A stretch of 64,000 nt of DNA from Trinickia mobilis (GTDB lineage: Bacteria > Pseudomonadota > Gammaproteobacteria > Burkholderiales > Burkholderiaceae), in assembly GCF_017315705.1 (NCBI RefSeq), contig NZ_JAFLRF010000033.1, forward strand, positions 1 to 64,000, read 5' to 3'. Position 1 is the first letter of the stretch. Every line of letters begins with the position of its first letter. Of this stretch, positions 14,568 to 23,719 are shown piece by piece. The position numbers were made by a program, and so were the translations under genes. Below the pieces are notes generated by a model that was not told the DNA's origin, searched no databases, and saw nothing but the letters and a program-made list of their open reading frames with translations.

Positions 14568-17444
14568 GTGGAAAGCAACAAAAGATCGGCAAAGGTGCAA
14601 CGTGGCGTGCGAGGGCCTTTGCGCTACCATCCGCTGGCATGGGCGGCGGTCGTAGCGTCGGGCGGTTGGGCGTTCAGCGCCGACGTATCGGCTACGGAAT
14701 GCGGGCCAGCCGTTTCTCGCGAGAACGGCGCGGGGGACTGCGGTGATGCAGTGCCGGCGGTGCCGCCCGCACTCGCTTTGCCTTCCTCGCAGCCGGCGGA
14801 CATTGCCGGAACGGCGGCACCGAAAGACGCCGCCGCGCCAGAAGCGCCTCCACAATCCTCCGTTCCCCAAGAAGTCGATTTCAATCCGGCGTTCTTTAGC
14901 GGCGATGTGGCAGATCTGTCGCGTTATACGCGCGGCAATCCTGTCTTGCCTGGACGCTACCCAGTCGACCTGTCCGTCAATGGGCAGGCGAAGGGGCGTT
15001 ACGACGTTCAATTTCTGGAGGTACCGGGCTCGGACATCGCGGCCCCATGCTTTACGCTTTCGAATCTCGAGCGTATGGGAGTCGATGTTGAGCGCGTGAT
15101 TCAACGGCTCAAAGCGGAGGGAAAGAATGACATTGCGGAACCGTCCCCGTCGATTTGCATTCCTTTTGCACAAGCCGTGCCCGGGACGGCGGTCAATTTC
15201 AATACCGCCGATTTGCAGCTCGATCTTACGGTGCCGCAGCTGGAGCTGCGTAAGGTGCCGAGCGGATACGTCGATCCGTCGCGTTGGGACAGTGGCATTA
15301 CTGCGGGTTTGGTGCAGTACAGTCTATCGACCTATACGAGCCATGTGAATTCCGGCCAAGATCTGAGCAGTGCTTATCTCAGCTTGCAGAGCGGGCTCAA
15401 CGTGGGCGGCTGGCGCTTTCATCAATGGTCCAATGCAAGTTGGCAGAATAGCGGGTCGGGTGTCCACTGGCAAAGCGTGCAACTGTACGCGCAGCACGAC
15501 ATCACGGCACTGAAGGGCCAACTGACGCTCGGCGACAGCTCGACAAGCGGTGACGTTTTCGATTCCTTCAACATCCGCGGCGTCCAGCTCTCGAGCGACG
15601 ACCGCATGCTGCCGGACTCCGTGCGTTCGTACGCACCCGTTGTGCGTGGCGTGGCGGACACGAACGCACGCGTGAAGGTGCGCCAGAACGGCATCGTCGT
15701 TTACGAAACCAGCGTTTCTCCTGGGCCGTTCGAAATCCCCGATTTGCCGGCGACGGGCTATGGCGGTGATCTCGAGGTCACGGTGACGGAGTCGGACGGC
15801 CGCGAGCGGCGTTACCTCTTGCCGTTCGCAGCGGCCCCTCAACTGCTGCGGCCGGGCATTTCGCGCTACAACGTCAGTACGGGCGTCTATCGTGACGGGT
15901 CGCTGGGCGCGCAGCCGTGGGTTGCGCAGGCGGTGTACCAGCGCGGTCTCACCAACCTATTGACGGCGTATTCGGGAGTGCAAGCGTCCGAGGGCTACGG
16001 GGCCGCGCTTGTCGGCGTCGCGCTCAATACCCATCTGGGTGCGTTTGCATTCGACGTGACGTTTGCAAATACCCGATTGCCCGCCGGCGCGGGCGGGACC
16101 GGCTATAGCGGCCGCATCAGCTACAGCAAGACAGTCCCGGGCTTCAACACGAATTTCGCGCTTGCTGCGTACCGATATTCGACCTCGCGCTTCTATAGTT
16201 TGCGCGACGCGGTCTATGCGCGTAACCAGTCGGCAGCGCAGAACAACAACCTGCTCGACTTCCGTACGCGCAATCGCCTGCAGCTGAACATCAGCCAACC
16301 GCTTGGCGGAAGCCGTTTCGTCTATGTTTCGGGTAGCACCCAGGATTATTGGGACGGCTCGCGAGGTAACGATCTGCAATACCAGGCCGGCTTCAGCAGC
16401 ACGTTCAAGCGCGTGTCCTATACGCTGTATGCGCAGCGCAATCGCGTTGTGAACTCGGGTACCAATACGCAAGTCGGGCTGAACCTCACCATACCGCTCG
16501 GTCGGACGGACTCGAACAAACACAGTATGTTCGACGCCGTGACGGTCAACGTGTCGCGCGGTTCGGGCGGTGTCAGCCAGATCCAGGCGAGCGCGGTCGG
16601 GAATACCGACGGCGTCACGCCGATCACCTACGGCATCAACGCGTCGCGCATGGTCAGCGGGGATGACAAGACTGTCCAAATGGGCGGCTATGGCACGTAC
16701 CGCGCGCCGTTCGGCACGTATTACGGCAACGCGTCCGTCGGCAATCAAGGGCGTCAGGCATCGCTGAACGTCAACGGCGGGATCGTGGCCCACCAGGGCG
16801 GCGTGACGCTTACGCCGCCTCTCGGTCAGGCATTCGCCTTGGTCGAGGCGAAGGGAGCGAAGGGCGGCACGATCATCAACGGTCAAGGCGCGACGATCGA
16901 TCGCAATGGTTATGCCGTGATTCCGCAGCTTACGCCGTATCGCGTCAACAGCGTCGCGCTCGATCCGCAAAATGTGCCGCTCGACGTCGAATTGGGGAAC
17001 ACGAGCGAGGAAGTCGTTCCGCGAGCGGATTCGCTTGTGTTCGTGAAGCTGGCGACCGTGCAGGGACGGCCGACCTTCGCCGAAGTGGAGGACGCTTACG
17101 GCAAGTCGCTGCCGATGGGGGCCGATCTCATCGACGCATCAGGAAAGTCGGTGGGCATGGTCGGTCAAGGGGGGATGGCTTATCTTCGCGGCATCGAGGG
17201 CAATGGCAAGCTGCGGGCCAAGTGGGGCGCCGGCCCGAATGACGCATGCGTGATGCCGTACTCCATTCCACCGGAAGAAAGATCCGCCGATGGCAAGTTG
17301 AACATCGTCGCGCGTGTGAAGTTGCACTGCGATTCGTCGCTGATGTGGGCGCCTTTGTCGCAACAAGCATCGGACCATGCGTCCGAGGCGGTCGAGACGC
17401 ATCCGGTCGAGTCCGATGGGGTTGAGACGAATCCCGTCCATTGA
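14568..17444 (+). CDS. fimD: Outer-membrane fimbrial usher
   Basis: A 958-residue PapC/FimD-type usher. Seen in order: signal region, a Pro/Ala-rich stretch of about 60 residues not usual in ushers, then the N-terminal domain (VDFNPAFFSGDVADLSRYTRG), the barrel with the plug signature (RGVADTNARVKVRQNG followed by GPFEI and DLEVTV), and C-terminal domains ending with a Cys pair (NDACVMPY and VKLHCD). The start is a GTG at 14568 with a weak ribosome binding site, 21 bp after the chaperone. It forms the pore through which chaperone-bound subunits are polymerised. Confidence 0.9.
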   Translation: MESNKRSAKVQRGVRGPLRYHPLAWAAVVASGGWAFSADVSATECGPAVSRENGAGDCGDAVPAVPPALALPSSQPADIAGTAAPKDAAAPEAPPQSSVPQEVDFNPAFFSGDVADLSRYTRGNPVLPGRYPVDLSVNGQAKGRYDVQFLEVPGSDIAAPCFTLSNLERMGVDVERVIQRLKAEGKNDIAEPSPSICIPFAQAVPGTAVNFNTADLQLDLTVPQLELRKVPSGYVDPSRWDSGITAGLVQYSLSTYTSHVNSGQDLSSAYLSLQSGLNVGGWRFHQWSNASWQNSGSGVHWQSVQLYAQHDITALKGQLTLGDSSTSGDVFDSFNIRGVQLSSDDRMLPDSVRSYAPVVRGVADTNARVKVRQNGIVVYETSVSPGPFEIPDLPATGYGGDLEVTVTESDGRERRYLLPFAAAPQLLRPGISRYNVSTGVYRDGSLGAQPWVAQAVYQRGLTNLLTAYSGVQASEGYGAALVGVALNTHLGAFAFDVTFANTRLPAGAGGTGYSGRISYSKTVPGFNTNFALAAYRYSTSRFYSLRDAVYARNQSAAQNNNLLDFRTRNRLQLNISQPLGGSRFVYVSGSTQDYWDGSRGNDLQYQAGFSSTFKRVSYTLYAQRNRVVNSGTNTQVGLNLTIPLGRTDSNKHSMFDAVTVNVSRGSGGVSQIQASAVGNTDGVTPITYGINASRMVSGDDKTVQMGGYGTYRAPFGTYYGNASVGNQGRQASLNVNGGIVAHQGGVTLTPPLGQAFALVEAKGAKGGTIINGQGATIDRNGYAVIPQLTPYRVNSVALDPQNVPLDVELGNTSEEVVPRADSLVFVKLATVQGRPTFAEVEDAYGKSLPMGADLIDASGKSVGMVGQGGMAYLRGIEGNGKLRAKWGAGPNDACVMPYSIPPEERSADGKLNIVARVKLHCDSSLMWAPLSQQASDHASEAVETHPVESDGVETNPVH

Positions 17445-17515
17445 TCGAAGTCATCGCCCGGATACCTATGAAAATCATGATCGAGCAAGCGATCGAATCC
17501 GCTGAGGGGCGCGAC

Positions 17516-18091
17516 ATGGAGAATTTTGCAGGCGGTCGAGTCGGCGCGCGAGTTGCGGGCTTCGCTATCACGCTGGCGGCCAGCGTTGCCATATTGGCTG
17601 GTGCAAGTGCACATGCCGAGGCGTCGCCATCGGTCGAGCTCCGTTTCAAGGGGAGCTACGTGGCGGCCACCTGCACGGTGGTGGGCTCGGCAAACATCTC
17701 CGTGACCCTTCCGACAGTCAATACCCGTTCGTTGGCCACGTCCGGCAATACGGCTGGCGCGACCGTATTCACCATCCCGGTTCAATGCGACGGCGGATTG
17801 AGCAGGGTGCGTGCGTATTTCCAAAGCGGCGCGACAACAGACGCGAACACGGGCAATTTGATCGTACAAAGCGTGGCTGGCGAGACATCGGCAAGCAATG
17901 TGCAAGTAGCGCTGAAAAATATGGATGGCACCGCGATCAAGGTCGGCGACCGCAGCACGATGAAAACCGTGCCTATTACGTCGGCGAACACGACGATTCC
18001 GATGAATTTCATTGCCTCTTACTACTCGACTGGTGCGGCGACTGCCGGCGCCGTGCAAACCTTCGTGACGTACGTCCTGGAGGCCGACTGA
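17516..18091 (+). CDS. Second fimbrial subunit
   Basis: A 191-residue pilin with signal peptide MENFAGGRVGARVAGFAITL extending to ASAHA. The ATG at 17516 follows GAGGGG by six bases and gives the best signal, although the frame is open back to the usher stop. The mature part matches the major subunit in pattern (VAATCTVVGSANISVTLPTVNTRSLA; SYYSTGAATAGAVQTFVTYVLEAD). It has one pilin domain, so it is a minor or adaptor subunit rather than a two-domain tip adhesin. It is the last fimbrial gene, with only 38 bp to the first T6SS gene. Confidence 0.82.
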   Translation: MENFAGGRVGARVAGFAITLAASVAILAGASAHAEASPSVELRFKGSYVAATCTVVGSANISVTLPTVNTRSLATSGNTAGATVFTIPVQCDGGLSRVRAYFQSGATTDANTGNLIVQSVAGETSASNVQVALKNMDGTAIKVGDRSTMKTVPITSANTTIPMNFIASYYSTGAATAGAVQTFVTYVLEAD

Positions 18092-18129
18092 CTTCAATCG
18101 GCAGATACAACGGAACCCGCTAAAGAACG

Positions 18130-18828
18130 ATGCTCGATTCACCCGCCACCTCGCTGCGCGCGCTCCTGCGCGATACCGCATTGCACGTCGCGCTGCTTAC
18201 CGGCGGCGCGCAGATTCCGGCCGTCCATTCCTGGCGCGCACGCTGCATTGCGCTCGTCGACGGCCTTCAGCAGGCCATGCGCGATGCCGGATATCTCGAC
18301 GCGGAAATCGACGAAGTCAGCCTCGCGCAATGCACGTTGCTCGACGACGTGACGTTGGGCGCGCTGCCCGCGGCGCAGCGCGGCGACTGGTCGCGCGAGT
18401 CGTTGCAGGTACGCTTTCACGACACGCAAGATGGCGCCGAGATCGTCTGCGAGCGTATCGATGTGCTGCTGCTGGGCGAACCATTGACGCCGGCGTCGCT
18501 GGAGATGTATCGGCTCGTGCTCGAGCTTGGCTTCAAAGGCGGGCAAGCCGAGCGTGAGTCCTATCGTCAACGCGTGTCGGCGGCGCTGAACAAGATGGGG
18601 CGCCTGGAAGATCCTGAGCCGATGCAGACCTTGGCCGAGACGGCGGCAGCGGTGGTGCGTGATCAAGGCGATACGCGCCGGCGCCTGCCGACGTGGGGCG
18701 CGATTTTCGCCGTGGCGGGCGCTGCCGTGCTGTGGCTGCTGCTCGACTCTCACCTGGATCGCTCGGTCGCCCGCTTGCCTGAGCCGTTGCCCGAGCACCT
18801 CGGTTCTCTCTCGCAAGGGCGTTCATGA
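18130..18828 (+). CDS. Short DotU/TssL-type T6SS membrane protein
   Basis: A 232-residue protein with the DotU/IcmH cytoplasmic domain in divergent form (RIDVLLLGEPLTPASLEMYRLVLELGFKGGQ) and one C-terminal membrane segment (about 190-208, TWGAIFAVAGAAVLWLLL). No OmpA domain is attached. The ATG at 18130 lies 38 bp after a fimbrial gene and its stop overlaps the next gene by ATGA. The locus also has a full-length TssL at 25614, so this is a second DotU-like protein. With the next gene it forms a pair resembling a reduced TssL-TssM membrane module. Confidence 0.68.
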   Translation: MLDSPATSLRALLRDTALHVALLTGGAQIPAVHSWRARCIALVDGLQQAMRDAGYLDAEIDEVSLAQCTLLDDVTLGALPAAQRGDWSRESLQVRFHDTQDGAEIVCERIDVLLLGEPLTPASLEMYRLVLELGFKGGQAERESYRQRVSAALNKMGRLEDPEPMQTLAETAAAVVRDQGDTRRRLPTWGAIFAVAGAAVLWLLLDSHLDRSVARLPEPLPEHLGSLSQGRS

Positions 18829-20468
18829 ATATCCCAAATCATCTTCGTGCGCCGCTGACATGGGTTGCCATTCTCGCGGCCGGCCTGACTTGGCTCTTTT
18901 TGCCGCTTGCGGTGCAGCCGTACTGGGTCCTCGTTTTCGGCATGGTGCTTGTGGTCGGACTCGGCATCATCGGACTGTCTGTCTATCGGCAACAGCGGCT
19001 TCGCCATCTGTCGACGGACGTTCAACTGAGCGCGATGCGGGAACTGCCGGTCGTCCTGGTGGTGGGGCCTTACGCGGCTGCGGCATTTCTCCGCGGCGCC
19101 CAGGAAGCGACCCTGCGCCGGGATGGCCGTGCGGTCTGGCTGCTCGTCAAAACGCCGGACGAGCTGGCTGCGACGATGGCCAGGGTCAAGGAATCTCACG
19201 GCCGCTTTCCGGATGCCGCATTGATGCCGGTCGTTCCCGAGGGCAATCCCGACGATGCCGTCATGCGCCGCGAATTCACGCAATGGCGGCGCGCGCTGGA
19301 GGAAACGTCTCGCTATCGCGCGTGCGTCTTGCCGTGCTATCTCGCTATCTTTGCGTGTCTCGGCGCACGCGACGCCAAGCTGGCGAAGCCGGTGTGGTTC
19401 GGCGATGTGATCGACATGACGATCACATCGCCCAGCATGGATAACGCCCGGCAGCGCGTGCAAATGATCCGGCGGCAACTCGATCAGGCCTCGCCGACGC
19501 CCGCGCAAGCGGGGCGCATGACCCGGGACGCATTGGGGCAATCGGTGCTGGACTGGCTGGAAGATGCGGCGCTGCTATCTTCCCTGGCTGCTTTGGCCAA
19601 TACCGCGCCTTTCGCGTTGCACGGGCTTCTGCTGGCCGACATCGGATACACGCCCACGCGTGCGGGCGCGTGGACGCGTTGGCTAGTGCGCAAGACCGGC
19701 TTGCAGCCGCCCGTGGCCGCGCTGGCCGCGGAGCCTTTGCCGCTGCCCGAAGTCATTCCCATGCAGGTCGTGCGGACGAAGGCGTATCGCCAGATTGCGT
19801 CGCGCCATACGGTCCAGCATGCCGTCGCCGCGATGGCGGTCGTGCTTGCCGTGTCGTTTGCTGCATCTGGCTGGAAGAACAGCCAGATGGTCGAGCGCAT
19901 TGCCGGCGACCTGAAGATCTACTGGGACACCGCCGACGAGCAGTTCAACGACAAGCGTGAAATGCTCCGCATGCTCCGCGGCGACTATGCCGAAGTGCAG
20001 CAATACGCGAAGGGCGGCATACCTGTGAGCCTCGGATGGGGACTCCATCGGGGCGGTGCGCTGCAGCCCGCCCTGGAGCGCGCGATCGCCGCCTATCGGC
20101 CACCGCCCGTCGTGTTGACGCTGGATAGCCTCTCGCTTTTCGACAGCGGAAAGACTTCGCTCAAGGCCGGCGCATCTCAGAAGTTGCAAGACGCACTCGA
20201 GCTGATACTGTCTAACCCGGATAAGCGAATTCTGATCGCGGGCCACACAGACAATATCGGTTCGAGCGATGCGAATTTTAAGCTGTCCGAGGCGCGCGCG
20301 AAGGCTATTCGCGACTGGTTCGTTGCGGAATCGTCGTTGCCGGTTACGCGTATTGCGATTCAGGGCTATGGCGACACGCGTCCGCTGGCCAGCAATCAAG
20401 ATGTTGCCGGTCGTGCGCGGAATCGGCGTGTCGAAATCACCCTGGTTCCGGAAGTAAATTCCCGCTGA
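18825..20468 (+). CDS. TssM-like membrane protein fused to an OmpA domain
   Basis: A 547-residue protein with two N-terminal membrane segments (about 10-55), a cytoplasmic part, a third segment near residues 330-348 followed by a stretch like the TssM region after its last helix, then a C-terminal OmpA-type peptidoglycan-binding domain (about 425-543; LFDSGKTSLK, AGHTDNIGSS, LSEARAKAIRDWF, RARNRRVEI). The layout copies TssM but the nucleotide-binding loop is missing (VVLVVGPYAAAAF at that place). It overlaps the short DotU gene by ATGA. The probable role is to anchor part of the T6SS envelope complex to the cell wall; resemblance to TssM is by eye. Confidence 0.62.
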   Translation: MNIPNHLRAPLTWVAILAAGLTWLFLPLAVQPYWVLVFGMVLVVGLGIIGLSVYRQQRLRHLSTDVQLSAMRELPVVLVVGPYAAAAFLRGAQEATLRRDGRAVWLLVKTPDELAATMARVKESHGRFPDAALMPVVPEGNPDDAVMRREFTQWRRALEETSRYRACVLPCYLAIFACLGARDAKLAKPVWFGDVIDMTITSPSMDNARQRVQMIRRQLDQASPTPAQAGRMTRDALGQSVLDWLEDAALLSSLAALANTAPFALHGLLLADIGYTPTRAGAWTRWLVRKTGLQPPVAALAAEPLPLPEVIPMQVVRTKAYRQIASRHTVQHAVAAMAVVLAVSFAASGWKNSQMVERIAGDLKIYWDTADEQFNDKREMLRMLRGDYAEVQQYAKGGIPVSLGWGLHRGGALQPALERAIAAYRPPPVVLTLDSLSLFDSGKTSLKAGASQKLQDALELILSNPDKRILIAGHTDNIGSSDANFKLSEARAKAIRDWFVAESSLPVTRIAIQGYGDTRPLASNQDVAGRARNRRVEITLVPEVNSR

Positions 20469-20577
20469 CGCCCCGATGTCTCAGGGCGCCAGTCCTCGTT
20501 CCGGCGTCTTGAGAGTGGGTGAATCGTGACGCACATCGGCCTTTTTAAATATTTAGGATCGCGAATGGACTGGTGTT

Positions 20578-20591
20578 TAGGAATTGTCCTA
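20578..20591 (+). promoter_or_regulatory. Palindromic box at the tssB promoter
   Basis: TAGGAATTGTCCTA is an inverted repeat with five-base arms and a four-base spacer. Its end overlaps a -10-like TATATT (20590-20595), and a further half-site TTTAGGA lies 24 bp upstream (20552-20558). The inner 12 bases recur exactly in front of tssH at 45778-45789. The form resembles boxes bound by RcsB/BvgA-type LuxR-family regulators, one of which is encoded after tssH. Binding is inference. Confidence 0.5.
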
Positions 20592-20708
20592 TATTCCGCA
20601 AAAACTTTCCGACATACGATCCAACCGGTTGCGATTCTGTTTTTATGCAGCTGTCTTGAAGCGCCGTTTTTTAAATACTTTTTCGCACGACATCAGGCCG
20701 GAGTACAC

Positions 20709-21245
20709 ATGTCAGCATCCAATAGTTCGCAGAAGTTCATTGCGCGCAATCGCGCTCCTCGCGTACAGATCGAATACGACGTCGAAATCTATGGTTCGGA
20801 AAAAAAGGTAGAGCTGCCTTTTGTGATGGGCGTTTTGGCGGATCTGTCGGGTAAGCCGCTCGAGCCGCTTCCCTCTGTCGGCGATCGCAGGTTCTTCAAC
20901 ATCGACATCGACAACTTCGATGAGCGCATGAAGGCAATGAAGCCCCGCGTGGCGTTCTCGGTGCCCAATACGCTGACGAACGAAGGTCAGTTGATGGTCG
21001 ATATCACGTTCGAAAGCATGGACGACTTCTCGCCCGCGGCAATCGCGAAGAAGGTCGACGCGCTCGCGCAATTGCTGGACGCGCGCACGCAGCTTGCGAA
21101 CCTCCAGACGTACATGGACGGCAAGTCCGGTGCGGAAAGCCTCGTCAGCAAAGTCTTGAAGGACCCGGCGTTGCTGAATGCGCTCGCAAAGGCGCCGAAG
21201 CCCTCGCAAGCGAGACCGGTCGATGAATCGGCGAGCAACGAGTGA
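20709..21245 (+). CDS. tssB: T6SS contractile sheath small subunit
   Basis: A 178-residue TssB/VipA protein. The typical start is present (SQKFIARNRAPRVQIEYDVE, ELPFVMGVLADLSG), as is the helical C-terminal half (VDALAQLLDARTQLANLQTYMDGK). ATG at 20709 follows GGAG. The frame is open further upstream but that part has no similarity. With TssC it builds the sheath around the Hcp tube whose contraction drives secretion. A 240-bp gap with the palindromic box precedes it, so a promoter for the core T6SS genes probably starts here. Confidence 0.93.
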   Translation: MSASNSSQKFIARNRAPRVQIEYDVEIYGSEKKVELPFVMGVLADLSGKPLEPLPSVGDRRFFNIDIDNFDERMKAMKPRVAFSVPNTLTNEGQLMVDITFESMDDFSPAAIAKKVDALAQLLDARTQLANLQTYMDGKSGAESLVSKVLKDPALLNALAKAPKPSQARPVDESASNE

Positions 21246-21298
21246 ATTTCGCGAATTAAGGCGAAAAGCAAATATTGCCTAATAGTGTTGGGGAAAAC

Positions 21299-22801
21299 AT
21301 GGCTGAACGTTCATCACAGGCTCGAGTTCAAGAGACATCGAGCGCAGCTGCACAATCCGATTTCAATGCGCTGCTGTCGCGCGAATTCAAGCCGAAAACC
21401 GAGCGCGCGCGCGAAGCAGTGGAAAGCGCCGTCAAGACGCTGGCCGAACAGGCTCTCATGACGTCGGTCACGGTGTCCGACGATGCTTATAAGAATATCG
21501 AAGCCATCATTGGCGAAATCGACCGCAAGCTTTCCGAGCAGATCAACCTGATCCTGCATCACGAGGATTTCCAGCAACTGGAAAGCGCATGGCGCGGCCT
21601 GCATCACCTCGTCACGAACACCGAAACGGACGAAAAGCTGAAGATCCGCTTCTTGGACGTGACGAAAGAAGATCTCCGCCGCACGATGAAGCGCTACAAG
21701 GGCGTGGCCTGGGATCAAAGCCCGTTCTTCAAGCAGATCTACGAAGAGGAATATGGTCAACTGGGCGGCGAGCCGTACGGCTGCCTCGTTGCCGACTACT
21801 ATTTCGACCACACCCCGCCCGATGTCGACCTGCTCGGCTCGATCGCCAAGGTCGCCGCGGCCGCACACGCACCGTTCATCACGGGCGCGGCGCCGTCGGT
21901 GCTGCAAATGGATTCGTGGCAAGAACTCGCGAACCCGCGCGACCTGACCAAGATCTTCACGCAGAACCTCGAATATGCGCCGTGGAACTCGCTGCGTAAT
22001 TCGGAAGACGCGCGCTATATCGGTCTGGCGATGCCGCGCTTCCTGTCGCGTCTGCCGTATGGCGTGAAGACCAATCCGGTCGACGAATTCAACTTCGAAG
22101 AAGCGACGGACGGCTCGGATCACCGCAAATACGTCTGGTCGAACGCGGCGTACGCGATGGCCGTGAACATCAACCGTTCGTTCAAGCACTACGGCTGGTG
22201 CACGCTGATTCGCGGCGTGGAGAGCGGCGGCGTGGTCGAAAACCTGCCGTGCCACACGTTCCCGACCGACGACGGCGGCGTCGACATGAAGTGCCCGACC
22301 GAAATCGCCATTTCCGATCGTCGCGAAGCGGAACTCGCGAAGAACGGCTTCATTCCGCTGATCCACCGCAAGAACACCGACTACGCAGCCTTCATCGGCG
22401 CGCAGTCGCTGCAAAAGGCGACGGAGTACTACGACGCGGATGCAACGGCCAACGCCAACCTGTCGGCGCGTCTGCCGTACCTCTTCGCGTGCTCGCGTTT
22501 CGCGCACTACCTGAAGTGCATCGTGCGCGACAAGATCGGTTCGTTCAAGGAACGCGAAGACATGCAGCAATGGCTCAACGAATGGGTCATGAACTACGTC
22601 GACGCCGATCCCGCGAACTCGTCGCAGGAAACGAAGGCGCGTCGTCCGCTGGCGGCCGCTGAAGTGGTCGTCGAGGACGTGGAAGGCAATCCCGGCTACT
22701 ACCAGGCCAAGTTCTTCCTGCGCCCGCACTTCCAGCTGGAAGGCCTCACGGTGTCGCTGCGTCTCGTCGCCAAACTGCCGTCGGTGAAGGAAGCCGCTTA
22801 A
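21299..22801 (+). CDS. tssC: T6SS contractile sheath large subunit
   Basis: A 500-residue TssC/VipB protein with the strongly conserved blocks QLESAWRGLHHLV, FFKQIYEEEYGQLGGEPYG and PRFLSRLPYG, and the C-terminal sheath-core region. ATG at 21299 is preceded by a GGGGA-type ribosome binding site. It is 53 bp after tssB. It is the main structural partner of TssB and the sheath that TssH later disassembles. Confidence 0.95.
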   Translation: MAERSSQARVQETSSAAAQSDFNALLSREFKPKTERAREAVESAVKTLAEQALMTSVTVSDDAYKNIEAIIGEIDRKLSEQINLILHHEDFQQLESAWRGLHHLVTNTETDEKLKIRFLDVTKEDLRRTMKRYKGVAWDQSPFFKQIYEEEYGQLGGEPYGCLVADYYFDHTPPDVDLLGSIAKVAAAAHAPFITGAAPSVLQMDSWQELANPRDLTKIFTQNLEYAPWNSLRNSEDARYIGLAMPRFLSRLPYGVKTNPVDEFNFEEATDGSDHRKYVWSNAAYAMAVNINRSFKHYGWCTLIRGVESGGVVENLPCHTFPTDDGGVDMKCPTEIAISDRREAELAKNGFIPLIHRKNTDYAAFIGAQSLQKATEYYDADATANANLSARLPYLFACSRFAHYLKCIVRDKIGSFKEREDMQQWLNEWVMNYVDADPANSSQETKARRPLAAAEVVVEDVEGNPGYYQAKFFLRPHFQLEGLTVSLRLVAKLPSVKEAA

Positions 22802-22827
22802 GCGCCGCGCCACCCACCCTGTGCAGC

Positions 22828-22866
22828 AGGAGGCATCCGATGAAGCATCGCTTCGGGGTGCCTCCT
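22828..22866 (+). promoter_or_regulatory. Hairpin between tssC and hcp
   Basis: AGGAGGCATCC pairs with GGGTGCCTCCT (11 bp, one G-U pair); the loop has its own small stem. No T-run follows. It occupies the start of a 288-bp gap before hcp and may cause partial termination or protect the processed end of the tssBC message. The rest of the gap shows no gene. Confidence 0.45.
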
Positions 22867-23089
22867 GATCACCATCGCTTCGAGCCCATAGCCTGCACCC
22901 ACCTTGGCCCGCAGCATGCCGCGGAAGCGGGGTGGTAACGCTCGACCGGACTAGGGTCGAGCAAGGCTGCGTCATGGGCATTGAAACGCCGGTGTTTCTG
23001 TCCGGATGAGCGATGGGCAGGCGCTCACAAAAAATTCCTGACTTTTGTGGAAGCAACGTAAATCTAACCAGGCACTAAGGAGCCAATCC

Positions 23090-23572
23090 ATGGCGCAAGA
23101 CATCTTCATCAAGATCAACGGCATTGACGGTGAATCGGAAGACGCCACGCACAAGGGCGAAATCGAAGTTCTGAGCTGGGGATGGAACGTCTCGCAGCAG
23201 TCGAACATGCACGCCGGTTCGGGCGGCGGCGCCGGTCGTGCGACCGTCGACGATCTGGAGTTCGTTCACTACATCGATCGCGCAACCCCGAATCTGACGC
23301 AGTACTGCCTGACCGGCAAGCACATCGACGAAGCCAAGCTGGTGGTGCGCAAGGCCGGCGGCAACCCGCTCGAGTACCTCAAGTTCACGATGGGCGACGT
23401 GCTGGTGACGCAAGTCACGCCGTCCGGCGTCAGCGACAGCGAATCGCGTCCGTCGGAAACCGTCCGTCTGTCGTTCTCCCGCATGAAGCAGGAATATGTG
23501 GTCCAGAACGCACAAGGCGGCAGCGGCGGCGCAATCACGGCAACGTTCGACATCAAGAAGAACACGGCCTAA
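23090..23572 (+). CDS. hcp: T6SS inner-tube protein Hcp
   Basis: A 160-residue Hcp/TssD protein, beginning MAQDIFIKINGIDGESEDATHKGEIEVLSW-type sequence and ending in the usual beta strand region (EYVVQNAQGGSGGAITATFD). A strong ribosome binding site AAGGAG at 23078-23083 fits high expression. Hexameric rings of Hcp stack to form the secreted tube and can carry small effectors. A stem-loop with T-run follows the gene, which should make hcp the most abundant end of the upstream transcript. It sits alone between two gaps of about 290 and 150 bp. Confidence 0.95.
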   Translation: MAQDIFIKINGIDGESEDATHKGEIEVLSWGWNVSQQSNMHAGSGGGAGRATVDDLEFVHYIDRATPNLTQYCLTGKHIDEAKLVVRKAGGNPLEYLKFTMGDVLVTQVTPSGVSDSESRPSETVRLSFSRMKQEYVVQNAQGGSGGAITATFDIKKNTA

Positions 23573-23600
23573 GTGGCATAACCGGTCTTCCCAGATCGTG

Positions 23601-23626
23601 ACCTCGCCGACGCTCGGCGAGGTTTT
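23601..23626 (+). terminator. Rho-independent terminator after hcp
   Basis: ACCTCGCCG and CGGCGAGGT make a perfect 9-bp GC-rich stem with a five-base loop, followed by TTTT. It lies 28 bases after the hcp stop. Because tssJ and the following genes are on the same strand and have no obvious strong promoter, termination is probably incomplete. Confidence 0.7.
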
Positions 23627-23632
23627 CCGGGC

Positions 23633-23676
23633 TGCTGACCACAGTGCCTCGCATGCCAGGGGCAATGTGGTCAGCA
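23633..23676 (+). promoter_or_regulatory. Second hairpin in the hcp-tssJ gap
   Basis: TGCTGACCAC and GTGGTCAGCA are perfect 10-base complements with 24 bases between them, in which TGCC and GGCA can pair again. It lies only seven bases after the terminator hairpin. There is no T-run. It could protect the 5' end of the tssJ message or bind a protein; it is 43 bases before the tssJ start. Confidence 0.45.
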
Positions 23677-23719
23677 CATCGCCTGACCACGATGATCGCG
23701 ACAACCTTGACTCACTCCG

